Positions 1-7,706 of a stretch of 21,803 nt of DNA are shown here, piece after piece. Each line of letters begins with the position of its first letter. Positions within the stretch are counted from its first letter, which is position 1. Below the pieces are notes generated by a model. The model was not told the origin of the DNA. It worked only from the letters and a program-made list of their open reading frames with translations, and made no database searches. This DNA is from SIG452 sp045541975 (lineage in GTDB: Bacteria > Bacillota > Clostridia > UMGS1840), in contig JAZQKB010000014.1 in NCBI GenBank assembly GCA_045541975.1, positions 1 to 21,803 of the forward strand, written 5' to 3'. Position numbers and translations under genes: made by a program.

Positions 1-95
<95 letters not shown>

Positions 96-103
96 TATGA
101 AAG

Positions 104-128
104 AAGCCACCCTAAAGGTGGCTTTTTT
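104..128 (+). terminator. Intrinsic terminator after 5S rRNA
   Basis: An 8-bp stem (AAGCCACC at 104-111 with GGTGGCTT at 117-124) closes a 5-nt loop, and the run of T begins at 123. It sits directly behind the 5S rRNA end and should end the rRNA operon transcript. Confidence 0.9.
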
Positions 129-150
129 GCGTTATACGGTAAAAATTAGC

Positions 151-181
151 CAGAACGGATGAACTTCATCGCTCGGCGTAC
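151..181 (+). repeat. Diverged intergenic repeat, copy 1
   Basis: Bases 151-181 align without gaps to 7048-7078 at 23 of 31 positions. The last 20 bases match at 17 of 20, all three differences being transitions. Both copies end in an identical CTCGGCGTAC and both lie in non-coding DNA near a transcription terminator. Copy number and function are unknown. Confidence 0.45.
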
Positions 182-341
182 CGTTATGCTGTACGCTGGT
201 ACTACGCCTTCGGGTAACCCCTGCGGGTTCACTTTCCACATTCTGCATCCATGTTTCTGCACAATATATTACTATGTAAAGACAACAGGAAACGGAGTGT
301 CTGTTGAAACGATAGAAATACAGATTTTTTTCCAAAAAAAC

Positions 342-370
342 TTGCATTCTTAGGTAAAATGTTATACAAT
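342..370 (+). promoter_or_regulatory. Putative thrC promoter
   Basis: TTGCAT (342-347) and TACAAT (365-370) are separated by 17 bp, a sigma-A-like arrangement about 80 bp upstream of the thrC start. The -10 box is good (5 of 6) but the -35 is weak, so this is the best candidate rather than a firm call. Confidence 0.4.
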
Positions 371-455
371 AAAAATGATAGCGTAAACTGTTTTTATCAA
401 ATAAAAATGCTCTTTGAATATAGAATTTTAAAAATTGTACGATCGGGAGGACATT

Positions 456-1946
456 ATGCAATACAACAGTACAAGAAACAATACCTGCAAGGTTACTTCA
501 GCAATGGCAATGAAACAGGGCTTATCCCGTGAGGGTGGCTTGTTTGTGCCGGAAGTATTTCCCACTCTTACCAAAGAGATTTACGATAAATTGATGAATC
601 AGACTTATCTTCAGCGTGCGGCAACCGTGCTGAGTCTGTTTTTAGAAGATTTTTCCGTAGAAGAACTGGAAGATTACTGCGAAAAAGCATACGGAAACCA
701 AAAATTTGGTCCGGGAGAACCGACTCCTCTGCACTATACCGATGATAAAACAGCTTACCTGGAATTGTGGCACGGGCCTACCTGTGCATTTAAAGATATG
801 GCATTGCAGATGTTGCCTCACCTGCTGACTGCTTCTGCCAGAAAAACCGGAGACGACCGTACCGTTTGCATTCTGGTTGCAACCAGCGGTGATACTGGAA
901 AAGCTGCGTTAGACGGTTTTTCCGATGTGGACGGCACCAAAGTGGTAGTGTTTTACCCCAAAGACGGTGTTTCCAAAATCCAAAAATTACAGATGGTGAC
1001 TCAAAAGGGTAACAACGTGTTTGTCAGCGGTGTGAACGGAAACTTTGACGATGCGCAGACCGGTGTGAAAACCATCTTTACCGATAGCAAATACCGGGAA
1101 GTATTAAACGAAAAAGGTGTTATCTTATCCTCTGCAAACTCTATGAACTGGGGCAGACTGGTACCCCAGGTGGTATATTATATTTCTGCTTACTGTGACC
1201 TGGTGAAAGACGGAAAAATTGCTTTTGGCGATATTTTTAATATCTGTGTTCCAACCGGTAATTTTGGGAACATCCTGGCAGCATATTATGCAAAACAGAT
1301 GGGACTTCCCGTCGGTAAACTGATTTGCGCTTCCAACTGCAACAATGTGTTGACAGATTTCATTAATTCCGGTGTTTATAACCGAAACAGAGAATTTCAT
1401 TTGACCATGTCTCCGTCTATGGATATTCTGATTTCGTCTAATCTGGAACGTTATCTTTATCAAATCAGCGGAAAAGATGATCAGTATATCAGCACTTTGA
1501 TGAGAAAACTTTCTGAAGACGGTTCTTATGAAGTAACTGATACGATGAAAGAAACCATCAAAAAAGACTTCTATGCAGGATTTGCCAGTGAAGAAAACAC
1601 CTTATCAGAAATCAAAGAAACCTTCTTTGACAAACAGTATCTGATGGATACTCACACTGCGGTTGCATCTTCTGTATTGAAAAAGTACCGTAAGGAAACC
1701 GGAGATGAAACAATTTGTGTGGTGGCATCTACCGCAAGTCCCTATAAATTTAACGAAAACGTGTTAAAAGCACTTGGTCAGGAGAAACCCTGTCAGGATG
1801 AATTTGAACGTTTGGCATTATTACAAGAAGTTTCCGGACTGGAAATTCCCAAACAGCTTTGGGAATTGCAGACTTTAGAACAGCGGTTCTTATCCTCTTG
1901 CGAAAAAACGGATATGAAAGAGACCGTAACCGGATTCTTATCTTAA
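456..1946 (+). CDS. thrC: Threonine synthase
   Basis: This PLP enzyme converts O-phospho-L-homoserine to L-threonine, the last step of threonine synthesis in the cytoplasm. The 496-residue product has the long form typical of clostridial and proteobacterial ThrC. The N-terminal region contains SREGGLFVPE (about 24-33). The PLP site is HGPTCAFKDMALQ, with the Schiff-base lysine at residue 113. ATSGDTGKAA follows as a phosphate-binding loop, then the SANSMNWGR and PTGNFGN segments. I chose the ATG at 456 because GGGAGG (445-450) stands 5 nt upstream; an in-frame TTG at 435 has no such site. A metallophosphoesterase gene follows after 36 nt with no terminator between, so they may be co-transcribed. 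No other threonine-pathway gene is adjacent. Confidence 0.96.
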   Translation: MQYNSTRNNTCKVTSAMAMKQGLSREGGLFVPEVFPTLTKEIYDKLMNQTYLQRAATVLSLFLEDFSVEELEDYCEKAYGNQKFGPGEPTPLHYTDDKTAYLELWHGPTCAFKDMALQMLPHLLTASARKTGDDRTVCILVATSGDTGKAALDGFSDVDGTKVVVFYPKDGVSKIQKLQMVTQKGNNVFVSGVNGNFDDAQTGVKTIFTDSKYREVLNEKGVILSSANSMNWGRLVPQVVYYISAYCDLVKDGKIAFGDIFNICVPTGNFGNILAAYYAKQMGLPVGKLICASNCNNVLTDFINSGVYNRNREFHLTMSPSMDILISSNLERYLYQISGKDDQYISTLMRKLSEDGSYEVTDTMKETIKKDFYAGFASEENTLSEIKETFFDKQYLMDTHTAVASSVLKKYRKETGDETICVVASTASPYKFNENVLKALGQEKPCQDEFERLALLQEVSGLEIPKQLWELQTLEQRFLSSCEKTDMKETVTGFLS

Positions 1947-1982
1947 TTTTTAAAAACTTTGGCAAGGTAACGGAGTAAATCT

Positions 1983-2687
1983 ATGGCAATTTTTGCAATT
2001 TCGGATTTGCATCTCCCCTTTGGCATTAATAAGCCGATGAACATTTTTGGCAAAGCCTGGGAAGATTATACCGAGAAACTGTATGAAAACTGGATGAATA
2101 CTGTGACCGATGAGGACACGGTAATTTTGCCCGGTGATTTTTCCTGGGCGACTTATCTGGAGGAGTCTGTTGCTGATTTTCAGTTTTTGCAAAAACTGCC
2201 GGGAAAGAAAATTATCGCCAAGGGAAATCACGATTATTTTTTCACCACCATGTCGAAAATGGAGGCTTTTTTAGAAAAGGAAGGATTCTCTTCTGTGAAA
2301 GTACTCCATAACAATTTCTTCTTGGTGGAAGACATTTTGGTTTGCGGAAGCCGTGGTTGGGATATTACTGCCCACGGAGAAGAAGACGAAAAACTGACCA
2401 ATCGGGAAGCAATCCGGCTGGAATTATCCATCGAGGCGGCAAAAAAAGCGTATCCTGACCTTCCAATCTTGGCATTTTTACATTATCCGCCCATTTATCA
2501 GCAGAATGCTGAGGCGAAAAATCCCATTCGGGAGGTTTTGGAGCGTTACCAAATTAAACACTGTTATTACGGACATCTTCACGCAAAAGGCATCGAAAAT
2601 GCTTTTGTTGGTGAATCTGGTGGTGTAAACTATCAGCTGATTTCAGCAGATTATTTAGAGTTTATGCCACTAAAAATCAAAGAATAA
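1983..2687 (+). CDS. Calcineurin-like metallophosphoesterase
   Basis: This 234-residue protein carries the full metal-binding motif set of the calcineurin-like phosphoesterase superfamily: SDLH (D8, H10), PGDFSW (D52), KGNHD (N82, H83), LHYPP (H167) and YGHLH (H198, H200). These residues normally hold a two-metal centre for phosphoester hydrolysis. The substrate cannot be read from the sequence. There is no signal peptide or membrane segment, so it should be cytoplasmic. The ATG is preceded by GGAG. It lies 36 nt after thrC and 29 nt before a nucleotidyltransferase gene in the same direction, with no terminator in either gap. The neighbours do not suggest a specific pathway. Confidence 0.9.
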   Translation: MAIFAISDLHLPFGINKPMNIFGKAWEDYTEKLYENWMNTVTDEDTVILPGDFSWATYLEESVADFQFLQKLPGKKIIAKGNHDYFFTTMSKMEAFLEKEGFSSVKVLHNNFFLVEDILVCGSRGWDITAHGEEDEKLTNREAIRLELSIEAAKKAYPDLPILAFLHYPPIYQQNAEAKNPIREVLERYQIKHCYYGHLHAKGIENAFVGESGGVNYQLISADYLEFMPLKIKE

Positions 2688-2716
2688 CTTTTGTTTTTAA
2701 TTTAGGAGGAACAATT

Positions 2717-3454
2717 ATGAAAGCAATTGTATTATCAGCAGGCTATGCTACCAGATTGTATCCGCTCACCAAGGATACTCCCAAGGGACTTCTTCCCATT
2801 GGCAAAAAGTCCATTTTGGATTTTATTACGGATGAGATTGAAACGATTCCTGAAATTGATGAAATGTTTATTATTTCTAATCATAAATTTTTTACCAATT
2901 TTTCTGATTGGGCAAAGACTCGTGAAACTCGTTTAAAAGTGACTGTTTTGGATGATAACACCACCGATGATTCCAATAAATTAGGTGCCATTGGTGATAT
3001 CTGGTTTACCATTCAGAACGGAAACATTGATCAAGATGTTCTGATTATGGCAGGGGATAACTTCTTTACCTTCCCCTTAAATGATTATATGGATTTTTAC
3101 CGTCAGAACGGATTTGACAGTATTTTAGTAAAAGAAATCAATGAAATCAAAGAACTGCAGAGAATGGCAAATGTGATTATGGATGAGAAGGGGCAGGTTT
3201 TAGCCATGGAAGAAAAACCGCAAAATCCTAAGTCCAACTGTGCTGCTTTTGCCTCCTATATTTACAGAAAAGACACTCTGCCGATGATTGGACAGTATTT
3301 AGAAGAAGGAAACAATCCGGATGCTCCCGGCTTTTTCCCGTCCTGGTTACACGATAAAAAACCGGTATATGCGTATAAATTCCAGGGAGAGTGCTACGAT
3401 ATTGGCACTCACGAATCTTATAAAGAAGTTTGCGACAAGTTTTCTGATCTTTAA
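2717..3454 (+). CDS. NTP-transferase family protein (sugar-phosphate or choline-phosphate nucleotidyltransferase-like)
   Basis: The 245-residue product opens with the nucleotidyltransferase signature: SAGYATRLYPLT (7-18), then TPKGLLPIG with K23. This matches the G-x-A/G-T-R-L-x-P-L-T...P-K loop that binds the NTP. MAGDNFF (about 111-117) supplies the metal-binding aspartate, and MEEKP is the usual downstream motif. Such enzymes join a sugar phosphate, or phosphocholine in LicC-type members, to a nucleotide. The short length without a C-terminal beta-helix argues against GlmU, but the substrate is open. A strong AGGAGG site (2704-2709) precedes the ATG. It is the last gene before the terminator at 3468. 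Confidence 0.85.
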   Translation: MKAIVLSAGYATRLYPLTKDTPKGLLPIGKKSILDFITDEIETIPEIDEMFIISNHKFFTNFSDWAKTRETRLKVTVLDDNTTDDSNKLGAIGDIWFTIQNGNIDQDVLIMAGDNFFTFPLNDYMDFYRQNGFDSILVKEINEIKELQRMANVIMDEKGQVLAMEEKPQNPKSNCAAFASYIYRKDTLPMIGQYLEEGNNPDAPGFFPSWLHDKKPVYAYKFQGECYDIGTHESYKEVCDKFSDL

Positions 3455-3467
3455 TAGATGTGATATG

Positions 3468-3506
3468 AGAGTTGATTGCCGGCATCCGAGGCAATCAACT
3501 CTTTTT
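3468..3506 (+). terminator. Intrinsic terminator between the thrC group and the ABC exporter pair
   Basis: A perfect 13-bp stem (3468-3480 with 3490-3502) closes a 9-nt loop and is followed by a short T run (3502-3505). It starts 14 nt after the nucleotidyltransferase stop codon. It ends only about 10 nt before the ribosome binding site of the next gene, so it could also act as an attenuator for the exporter. Confidence 0.8.
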
Positions 3507-3525
3507 CGGGAAATGAGGTGATTTT

Positions 3526-5256
3526 GTGAAAAAGAAGAATATGCTGGGTCTTCTGAAGGGACATTACGGGACCTATTTTTGTATGCTTTTTTTGATTATT
3601 ATAGCGGCAATTTTAGGACTTTTAAATCCATTTTTCACAAAAACCATTGTGGATGACATTTTACTGGGTGGAAAAACCAATTTACTGGTTCCCATTGTTT
3701 TAGGGATTGCCGGTGTAACGGCAGGCCGTTTATTTTTACGGTATTTTTCCCAGATGAAAATTGAAAGTATTACCCAAAATATGGTTCTTGGACTTCGCCG
3801 CCGTGGATTCCGGAAACTGATGGAGTTGGATTTTGGTTATTTTGACAAACACTCCACCGGGGAAACCATGACGCAGATGACTTCGGATATAGACACAGTC
3901 CGTCAGTTTTTTGCCCATACCGTGTTCACAGCATTGGAGAACGTGGCAACTTTTTTGGGTGCCATTCTGATTTTAGTATTTTATATTAATCTGAAATTAT
4001 CAGCCGTGTTGCTATTGGTGATTCCGGTGGTCAGCATTCTGACCACAAAAATGGCGAAAAAACAGAAAAAACGGTACCGTCATTTACGAAAAGTGCATGC
4101 AGATTTGAATACGGTTGTCAGCGAAAATATCTGGGCACAAAGAGCGGTGAAAGCGTTTGTGCGGGAAGACTATGAAAATGCCCGTATGGATGAGGTGAAT
4201 CGGGAATTTAAAGATGCTCAGATGGATATTGCCCTGACTGCCAGAAAATACTTACCCTTTTTACAGAATATCTACGGATTGGTGCAGCTTTATCTTGTGT
4301 TTGTGGGCGGTGTTCTTGTCATCCAGAATGTGATTACCTTAGGGGATCTCATTATGTTTAACAGTATGATCTGGATGGTAACCGGTCCGCTGTCTATGGT
4401 TGGTGCGTTGACCAATGCTACCATCAATAGCTTTGCATCCTACGAAAAAATGATGGCGCTTTTAGAAGAGGAACCGAAAATTGCCAGCGGTGAAGACAGT
4501 TATGATTCTCAGATAGAAGGAAAAGTAGAGTTTCGGAATGTAAGCCTTTCTTATGAAGGAACAGTTGCCTTAAAAAATGTCAGCTTTGTGGCGGAGACGG
4601 GTATGCGTATTGGCATTATGGGGCAGACCGGTTCCGGAAAGACTTCTCTCATTCAGTTGATTTCCCGTTTTTACGATACCGACGAAGGGGAAGTGCTGTT
4701 AGATGACATTCCCGTTCGGGAACTGGATTTAGAAACAGTTAGAAATGCAGTTTCTGCTTCTCAGCAGGAGGTGTTTCTTTTTTCTGATACGGTTGGCTCC
4801 AATATTGCTTACGGAAATCCCAAGGCCACAATTGAAGCAATTAAAGAGGCGGCACACATTGCCATGGCAGACGAATTTATTGAAAAACTGCCGGAAGGCT
4901 ATGAAACGGTAATCGGAGAACGGGGGGTTACCCTGTCCGGCGGACAGAAACAACGTCTGGCGTTAGCCCGTGCCATTTTAAAGAATCCTTCCATTTTGGT
5001 GTTGGATGACACCACTTCGGCACTGGACTCTGAAACTGAAGAAAAAATTCAGGAAGCACTCCGTACCAACTGTACTGACAAAACCGTGTTTATTATTTCT
5101 CAAAAAATTTCTTCTGTGAAAGATTGTGATATGATTTTAGTGTTAAAGGATGGAGAATTGATTCAAAAAGGAACCCACGAAGAACTTCTCATGCAACAAG
5201 AAGGATATTACTACAATGTGTACCAGCATCAGTACGGAGGTGATATCCATGGCTAA
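3526..5256 (+). CDS. ABC exporter half-transporter, degenerate-site subunit
   Basis: This 576-residue protein combines an N-terminal exporter membrane domain (about 1-310, six predicted helices) with a nucleotide-binding domain (about 333-576). Walker A is GQTGSGKTS (366-374) and the signature is a canonical LSGGQ (470-474). The Walker B segment ILVLDD has Asp495 where the catalytic Glu is expected, and the switch position is Gln526 (FIISQ) instead of His. These changes mark the non-hydrolysing site of heterodimeric type IV exporters such as BmrCD and TM287/288. The start is GTG at 3526 behind GAGGTG (3515-3520). It overlaps the partner gene by 8 nt, so the two are translationally coupled. 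Multidrug or lipid export is the usual role; the real substrate is unknown. Confidence 0.93.
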   Translation: MKKKNMLGLLKGHYGTYFCMLFLIIIAAILGLLNPFFTKTIVDDILLGGKTNLLVPIVLGIAGVTAGRLFLRYFSQMKIESITQNMVLGLRRRGFRKLMELDFGYFDKHSTGETMTQMTSDIDTVRQFFAHTVFTALENVATFLGAILILVFYINLKLSAVLLLVIPVVSILTTKMAKKQKKRYRHLRKVHADLNTVVSENIWAQRAVKAFVREDYENARMDEVNREFKDAQMDIALTARKYLPFLQNIYGLVQLYLVFVGGVLVIQNVITLGDLIMFNSMIWMVTGPLSMVGALTNATINSFASYEKMMALLEEEPKIASGEDSYDSQIEGKVEFRNVSLSYEGTVALKNVSFVAETGMRIGIMGQTGSGKTSLIQLISRFYDTDEGEVLLDDIPVRELDLETVRNAVSASQQEVFLFSDTVGSNIAYGNPKATIEAIKEAAHIAMADEFIEKLPEGYETVIGERGVTLSGGQKQRLALARAILKNPSILVLDDTTSALDSETEEKIQEALRTNCTDKTVFIISQKISSVKDCDMILVLKDGELIQKGTHEELLMQQEGYYYNVYQHQYGGDIHG

Positions 5257-7027
5257 AATCAATCGGTTTCATCAGGACGAAGACTTAAAAATTAAGTTTG
5301 GAAAAAAAGAGTGGGGCATTGTTGGAAAGTATGTCCGTAAATATTGGTGGGAGCTTTTAATCACCATTTTGGTAATTGCCATCGGAGTGCTTTCGTCCAC
5401 TGTGGTTCCCTACATTATGAAAATTGTGTTTGACGATGCCATTGTCAATGCCAATTATCAATTGTTATACACTTGTGGTGGTGTACTGGCTGCGATGATT
5501 GTGGTAAATATTTTTGTATCGAGATTTCGGATGAAGCACTTAATCAGTGTGGGACAGTCCATTATTTTTGATATTAGAAAAGACTTGTTTGCCCACATTC
5601 AAAAGTTACCTTTTGTGTTTTTTGATACCAGACCTCACGGCAAAATTTTAATTCGTGTAACAAACTATATCAATTCCTTAGCGGATTTATTTTCCAATAT
5701 TATTGCTAATGCGGTGCTGGATGTGCTGTCTTTGGTGGCAGTAGTCAGCTTTATGTTTGCCATCAATGTGAAACTTACCTTGGTTGCTCTTTGTGGGGTA
5801 CCGGTACTGCTTTTGGTAATGTCCTTAATCAAAAAGGTACAACGCAAAATCCGCCGTACCTTTAACGACAAAAACAGTAATCTGACTGCTTATTTAATGG
5901 AAAGCATCAACGGCGTCCGTGTGACTCAGGCATTTGGCAGAAGACGGAAAAATGAGCGTATTTTTACTGATTTGTCTGTTCAGGTGTATCGCCATTGGAT
6001 GAAAACGGTTGGCATTGAGTTTATGATTCCGTTAAGCACATCGCTGCTATCAGAATTAACCGTGTGCGTAACCTATTTTGCAGCCGTAATGGTGATTTCG
6101 GGTGCAGAAATTACCGTAGGGGTAACCATTGCCATTATCAATTATTTGCGTCGTTTATGGAATCCCATCAATAATTTATCCAATTTATATAACCAGCTAA
6201 TTACCAATTTAGGTTATCTGGAGAGAATTATGGAAACCCTGGAAGAATCCGAGGAAATTGAGGATGCTCCCGATGCCTATGATTTACCGGATATTCAAGG
6301 TGAAATCGAATTTTTGGGGGTAGACTTTTCCTACGAAGAGGAAAAAGGCTATGTACTTCGTGATTTAAACTTCCATATTTCGCCCGGTGAACGGATTGCT
6401 TTTGTGGGGCAGACCGGTGCCGGCAAAACCACCATTGTGAATCTGTTATCCCGCTACTATGAAATTCAATCGGGTAGCATCAAAATAGATGGACACAGTA
6501 TTCAGGATGTGACCATGCATTCCTTACGTCGGCAGGTTGGCTATATGTTGCAGGAAAGCTACATTTTTTCCGGTACCATTATGGAAAACATTCGCTATGG
6601 ACGCTTAGACGCTACCGATGAAGAAGTCATTGCAGCCGCAAAAGCCGTTTGTGCCCACGATTTTATTCTTCGGATGAAAGATGGCTACCAAACACAGGTA
6701 TCGGAAAAGGGAAGCAGTTTATCCATCGGTCAGCGTCAGCTGATTTCTTTGGCAAGAACCATGCTTTTAAATCCCAGAATTTTAGTGCTGGATGAAGCAA
6801 CAGCCAACATTGATACCGAAACCGAGCAATTAATTATCGAGGGTGTAAAACGTTTAATGGAAGGTAGAACGACCTTGATGATTGCACATCGTTTATCAAC
6901 CATTGTCGGGTCCGACCGCATTTTGGTAATCGGAGAAAATAACGTAATAGAAGAGGGAACTCATCAGGAGCTGATGGAGAAAAAGGGTGCATATTATAAT
7001 TATTACACCAAACAAACTGAAAACTGA
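5249..7027 (+). CDS. ABC exporter half-transporter, catalytic-site subunit
   Basis: This is the partner of the preceding subunit, 592 residues long. The membrane domain is about 30-320 and the nucleotide-binding domain about 350-592. Walker A is GQTGAGKTT (387-395), Walker B is ILVLDE with catalytic Glu516, and the switch His547 (MIAHR) is present. Its signature is LSIGQ (491-495) rather than LSGGQ. The intact hydrolytic residues here face the intact signature of the first subunit, which fits one active and one degenerate ATP site in a heterodimer. The ATG at 5249 is chosen because GGAGG (5236-5240) lies 8 nt upstream; an upstream in-frame GTG lies inside the previous gene without a binding site. 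A bidirectional terminator follows. Confidence 0.94.
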   Translation: MAKINRFHQDEDLKIKFGKKEWGIVGKYVRKYWWELLITILVIAIGVLSSTVVPYIMKIVFDDAIVNANYQLLYTCGGVLAAMIVVNIFVSRFRMKHLISVGQSIIFDIRKDLFAHIQKLPFVFFDTRPHGKILIRVTNYINSLADLFSNIIANAVLDVLSLVAVVSFMFAINVKLTLVALCGVPVLLLVMSLIKKVQRKIRRTFNDKNSNLTAYLMESINGVRVTQAFGRRRKNERIFTDLSVQVYRHWMKTVGIEFMIPLSTSLLSELTVCVTYFAAVMVISGAEITVGVTIAIINYLRRLWNPINNLSNLYNQLITNLGYLERIMETLEESEEIEDAPDAYDLPDIQGEIEFLGVDFSYEEEKGYVLRDLNFHISPGERIAFVGQTGAGKTTIVNLLSRYYEIQSGSIKIDGHSIQDVTMHSLRRQVGYMLQESYIFSGTIMENIRYGRLDATDEEVIAAAKAVCAHDFILRMKDGYQTQVSEKGSSLSIGQRQLISLARTMLLNPRILVLDEATANIDTETEQLIIEGVKRLMEGRTTLMIAHRLSTIVGSDRILVIGENNVIEEGTHQELMEKKGAYYNYYTKQTEN

Positions 7028-7047
7028 TGAAGGCTCGATAAAAGGCA

Positions 7048-7078
7048 CAGAATTTAGAAACCTCACCACTCGGCGTAC
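7048..7078 (+). repeat. Diverged intergenic repeat, copy 2
   Basis: This is the partner of 151-181 (23 of 31 identical), lying 20 nt after the second ABC gene. The surrounding sequence can fold: ACAGA 7047-7051 pairs with TCTGT 7100-7104, and AGAAAC 7056-7061 with GTTTCT 7090-7095, separated by a 4x4 internal loop. The repeat core lies in this hairpin. I see no gene in 7028-7176. Confidence 0.45.
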
Positions 7079-7176
7079 ATGCAGGTTCTGTTTCTCAACT
7101 CTGTATCCTTTTCTCATCTCCTGGTCAGTGGAAAGCTGTATACATATTTTTTGCAATTTTATGATGCGGAAAACAT

Positions 7177-7212
7177 AAAAAAAGAGGTTACCGAAACGGT
7201 AACCTCTTTTTT
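7177..7212. terminator. Bidirectional intrinsic terminator between the ABC genes and ptsH
   Basis: GAGGTTACCG (7184-7193) and CGGTAACCTC (7197-7206) form a perfect 10-bp stem around a 3-nt loop. A run of seven A precedes it and six T follow, so it works on either strand. Pairing can continue outward through the A/T runs to about 7169 and 7220 with one bulge. It ends the ABC transcript on the plus strand and the ptsH transcript on the minus strand. Confidence 0.93.
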
Positions 7213-7227
7213 ATGTTTTCAATTTGA

Positions 7228-7491
7228 TTATTCGCTGAAGTCAGAGCTAACCAGTGCAACCAATGCCTCCACTGCAGCTTCGGCATCGGAGCCATCTGCC
7301 ACAATTTTAATGTTGGTACCCTGAGTGATGCCCAAGGAAAGAACTCCCAATAAGCTTTTCGCACTTACTTTACGTTCTTCTTTTTCTACCCAGATATTGC
7401 TTTTAAATTCGTTTGCTTTCTGAATAAAAAAGGTAGCAGGTCTTGCATGAAGACCAACCTGATTCTGAACAACAACTTCTTTTTCAAACAT
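7228..7491 (-). CDS. ptsH: Phosphocarrier protein HPr
   Basis: HPr carries phosphate from enzyme I to the sugar-specific EIIA proteins of the phosphotransferase system. At 87 residues it is full length. The active-site histidine is His15 in NQVGLHARPA, and the regulatory serine is Ser46 in SAKSLLG. His15 separates it from Crh, which lacks it, and Ser46 is the site used by HPr kinase in Bacillota for CcpA-dependent catabolite control. The gene is monocistronic here: a strong promoter lies about 130 nt upstream and a terminator 16 nt downstream. ptsI and hprK are not in the window. The ribosome binding site (AAGGATGG, minus strand of 7501-7508) is moderate, with 9 nt to the ATG. Confidence 0.96.
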   Translation of the reverse strand: MFEKEVVVQNQVGLHARPATFFIQKANEFKSNIWVEKEERKVSAKSLLGVLSLGITQGTNIKIVADGSDAEAAVEALVALVSSDFSE

Positions 7492-7628
7492 GTTTAAAAA
7501 CCATCCTTACTCCATAATTGTGAAAAAACAAAGAATGCTTCAATAAATTACAATATGGCATAGTTTATTATATGCAGAATTTTCAGTTTGGAGTCTCCTT
7601 TAAAAAGAAGATACCCCATCACAATAGA

Positions 7629-7657
7629 ATCATATCATATTTTATCGAAAAGGTCAA
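7629..7657 (-). promoter_or_regulatory. Promoter of ptsH
   Basis: On the minus strand, TTGACC (7652-7657) and TATGAT (7629-7634) are separated by exactly 17 bp; each box matches the sigma-A consensus at five of six positions. Transcription should start near 7622, giving ptsH a leader of about 130 nt, which is long for a 264-bp gene. Confidence 0.8.
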
Positions 7658-7706
7658 TACTTTTTTGGAATTTTATCGGAGATTCCCCTTAGAAAATGGG
7701 ATTTTT

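Larger units (their letters stand above)
129..455. other. Intergenic region between 5S rRNA and thrC
   Basis: I find no convincing gene here; the open frames on both strands lack ribosome binding sites and family resemblance. The left half (about 150-235) is more GC-rich and can fold: GTACC 178-182 pairs with GGTAC 198-202, and AACCC 216-220 with GGGTT 225-229. It contains one copy of a short diverged repeat (151-181). The right half is AT-rich, with the likely thrC promoter and a weak AT hairpin (391-397 with 401-407). No T-box or other known riboswitch signature was recognised ahead of thrC. Confidence 0.6.

Noticed and set aside
190..235. T-box or other riboswitch ahead of thrC
   Set aside because: The GGTAC and GGGTT segments resemble pieces of a T-box, but the conserved T-box sequence and a terminator/antiterminator pair before thrC are missing.
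159..353. A 64-codon plus-strand frame before thrC
   Set aside because: No Shine-Dalgarno sequence precedes it and it crosses hairpins and the putative thrC promoter.
132..461. A 109-codon minus-strand frame opposite the 5S-thrC gap
   Set aside because: It runs through the 5S-thrC gap and the thrC start, has no ribosome binding site, and its product is low-complexity with no family resemblance.
7028..7324. Short frames on both strands between the ABC gene and ptsH
   Set aside because: They run through the bidirectional terminator or overlap ptsH or the ABC gene, and have no ribosome binding sites.
7660..7690. Hairpin-like ATTCCC/GGGATT followed by seven T on the plus strand
   Set aside because: The stem is short with a mismatch, and there is no plus-strand gene upstream for it to terminate; on the minus strand it lacks a T run after the stem.
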